A stretch of DNA of 64,000 nt from Nocardioides sp. BP30 (GTDB taxonomy: Bacteria; Actinomycetota; Actinomycetes; Propionibacteriales; Nocardioidaceae), in contig NZ_CP123620.1 in assembly GCF_029873215.1 (NCBI RefSeq), forward strand, positions 868,001 through 932,000, read 5' to 3'. Every line of letters starts with the position of its first letter. Position 1 is the first letter of the stretch. The notes under the pieces were generated by a model. That model worked only from the letters and a program-made list of their open reading frames with translations, had not been told where the DNA came from and searched no databases. Below are positions 62,319 to 64,000 of this stretch, piece by piece. The position numbers and the translations under genes are program-made.

Positions 62319-64000
62319 ATGAATCGTCCACTTGCCGCTGTCGGCGTCGTCGCCGGCGCGGCCCTTGCGCTGGGCGGCCTTCAGGCCGTCGGCGCCTCGA
62401 CCGCCAGTGCCGACCCGGCCGGTACCGGCCTGGTGATCTCCGAGGTGTTCACCGGCGCCAGCAACTCCGCCGCGCCGTACGACGCCGACTTCGTCGAGCT
62501 GTACAACCCCACGTCGGCGGAGCTCAGCCTCAGCGGGCTGTCGTTGCAGGTGCGCAGGGCCGATGACAGCGTGATCGGCACCGTCGCGCTGACGGGCGGC
62601 GTCGCTGCCGGCACGCACTTCCTCGTCCAGCTCGACGAGGCCAACGACGCCACCACCTCGCACCTGGACCTGCCGACGCCCGATGCGGCCGGCTCGCTGG
62701 CCATGGCCGATGTCCAGAACGCCGCCGAGGTCGTGCTCGGCAACGCGGCCACCTACGGTACGGGCGATCTGAGTGCCGCGCCGGGCGTGACCGACATGGT
62801 CGGCTTCGCGGGGGCATCGTCCTACGAGACGCATGCCGCCGAGCTCCCGTCGACCGTCACCACCACCTACAACAGCATCAGCCGTGCCGACTCCGGGGCC
62901 GACACGAACGACAACAGCGCCGACCTCACCTGGGTGGGCCCTACCCCCACCGACGCGGCAGCGCCAGCGGCAGCGCGCACAGCGCCGAGCCTGAGCGCTG
63001 ACTCGACCTCGCTCCTCGTCATCGCCGGGGTGAGCGGCGATTCCTGGCCGACCCGCCTGGGGGCCGCCTACATCTCCTCGAAGGTCTCCGGAGCGCAGGG
63101 CGGTCCGACGCCGACGGGAACCGTTCGTGTCTTCGGGCCGGCCGGGTTCGCCGCGAACGAGGCGCCGGTCGGGAACTACGGCACCTCGAACCTGAGCGTT
63201 CTCGGCACCGCGGGTCTGGCTCCGGGCACCTACGACCTGACGGTCGTCTACGAGGGTGATGCCACCTACGCGCCTGCCACCACGCACGCCTCCCTGAGCC
63301 TGACGGCCGGCGCCACGGCCTCGACGGTGTCGGCGTCCGACGTCACGCTGGCGGACGGTCAGCCCTACCAGAAGACGATCACCGTCGCACCGGCATCGGG
63401 CACGGGTGATGCACCGACCGGCGTGGTGAGCGTCTGGGACGGCGGCACCATCCTGACCTCGTCGTACGGCGTCGCCCTCGACGGGGGCGCCGCCTCGGTC
63501 GAGATCCCGTACGCGAGTCTGGCGCCCGGAGACAACCGCCTGACGGTCAAGTACAGCGGGGACGACACCTATGCGCCGAGCAGCAAGGCGATCACGGTGA
63601 GCACGCCCGGCATCGCCTCCACCACCACCGTCACCGCTCCGGCCACGACCGTCGGCACCGCCGGGCGGGCGAGCGTCAAGGTCGCCGCGACGGGGGCCAG
63701 CGCCACCGGCGAGGTGACGCTGACCGGAGCCGGTCCCGCGCAGACCAAGGCGATCGGCGCCGGCGGCAGCGTGACCTTCGACCTGCCCGCCACCCTCGCG
63801 GCCGGTAGCTACACCCTGACCGCCTCCTACGCGGGGGCGCTCACCGATCGGGTGCTGGCCTCGACCGGCACGACGACGTACAAGGTGAACGCCGTCACCA
63901 AGCCCCCGACCGGTGGCCCCCACGTCACCGGCCCGACGCAGGCCCAGAAGAAGCTGGCCCACGACCAGGCGAAGCTGACGAAGACCAAGAAGGCCTACAA
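62319..64000 (+). CDS. Secreted LTD-domain/Ig-like-repeat protein, second paralog, 3' end cut off
   Basis: The frame is open from ATG 62319 to the window edge (560 residues visible). The signal peptide MNRPLAAVGVVAGAALALGG and an LTD domain (GLVISEVFTG, DADFVELYNPTSAELSLSGL) parallel the first paralog. Ig-like repeats follow, with LTVVYEGDATYAPATTHASL, LTVKYSGDDTYAPSSKAITV and TLTASYAGAL. The start of the lysine-rich tail is seen (AQKKLAHDQAKLTKTKKAYK). It shares the leader and operator layout with its twin. A GGAG-type Shine-Dalgarno is present (GGGGAG about 10 bp upstream). Confidence 0.85.
   Translation, partial: MNRPLAAVGVVAGAALALGGLQAVGASTASADPAGTGLVISEVFTGASNSAAPYDADFVELYNPTSAELSLSGLSLQVRRADDSVIGTVALTGGVAAGTHFLVQLDEANDATTSHLDLPTPDAAGSLAMADVQNAAEVVLGNAATYGTGDLSAAPGVTDMVGFAGASSYETHAAELPSTVTTTYNSISRADSGADTNDNSADLTWVGPTPTDAAAPAAARTAPSLSADSTSLLVIAGVSGDSWPTRLGAAYISSKVSGAQGGPTPTGTVRVFGPAGFAANEAPVGNYGTSNLSVLGTAGLAPGTYDLTVVYEGDATYAPATTHASLSLTAGATASTVSASDVTLADGQPYQKTITVAPASGTGDAPTGVVSVWDGGTILTSSYGVALDGGAASVEIPYASLAPGDNRLTVKYSGDDTYAPSSKAITVSTPGIASTTTVTAPATTVGTAGRASVKVAATGASATGEVTLTGAGPAQTKAIGAGGSVTFDLPATLAAGSYTLTASYAGALTDRVLASTGTTTYKVNAVTKPPTGGPHVTGPTQAQKKLAHDQAKLTKTKKAY

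Noticed and set aside
62236..62319. Possible 27-residue leader peptide ending exactly on the second LTD start codon
   Set aside because: The equivalent ATG before the first paralog starts a different, much longer frame, so the peptide sequence and stop are not conserved.

Overview
The window is very GC-rich DNA with dense, co-directional, 4-nt-overlapping operons. It looks like an actinobacterial chromosome, most probably a Nocardioides-like member of the Propionibacteriales. The evidence is a mycothiol-dependent formaldehyde dehydrogenase, a SigL/RslA-type sigma/anti-sigma pair, zinc-finger anti-sigma factor, GTG starts, a trehalose treXYZ operon, a hopanoid operon in actinobacterial order and DUF6907/PucR-type genes. 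No tRNA, rRNA, CRISPR array, integrase or transposase was recognised. The first and last genes are cut by the window edges.

1-14.4 kb: end of an MMPL exporter, a tyrosine phosphatase, an amidohydrolase, a LapA-like membrane protein, mscR plus an MBL hydrolase (formaldehyde detoxification), a STAS protein, then treX-treY-treZ (glycogen to trehalose) closed by a strong hairpin. 13-20.5 kb: two MFS transporters, a DUF2231 membrane protein, a sigL-rslA pair with two matching SigL-type promoters (one before sigL, one before a lipoprotein gene), a diiron oxygenase-like/CDGSH iron-sulfur mini-operon and an SDR. 20.6-24 kb: HPII-type catalase and a glycosyltransferase.

24-36.4 kb is a glycan island. 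A plus-strand operon encodes a carbamoyltransferase, a glycosyltransferase fused to a GmhB-like phosphatase, two family-9 (heptosyl-type) transferases, a family-4 transferase, GmhA and HldE: the ADP-heptose route of Gram-negative LPS inside an actinobacterium, without a visible HldD. Facing it are minus-strand genes for UDP-xylose synthesis, an SDR, hemerythrin, a tiny membrane protein and a processive GT2. 36.5-40.3 kb: an SDR, a DMT-type membrane protein and a fusion of a PAP2 phosphatase with a WS/DGAT acyltransferase.

40-50.2 kb is the hopanoid operon hpnC-hpnD-hpnE-polyprenyl synthase-shc-[hpnG::ispH fusion]-hpnH, with a divergent PucR-type regulator at its head. 50.3-57.7 kb: a pirin, a DUF559-like gene flanked by two copies of one palindrome, a P-type-ATPase-derived protein that has lost its catalytic motifs and is coupled to a PucR regulator, a DUF6907 protein, an XRE regulator and a third PucR regulator.

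58-64 kb: two secreted proteins of unknown family and two tandem paralogous secreted proteins (LTD domain, Ig-like repeats, lysine-rich tail). Four copies of one 18-bp palindrome, TTGTNAC-N4-GTNACAA, sit upstream of the two related PucR genes and of the two paralogous secreted-protein genes. This suggests an undescribed regulon linking these regulators, the inactive ATPase-like protein and the secreted surface proteins, and it is the best candidate here for a new system.
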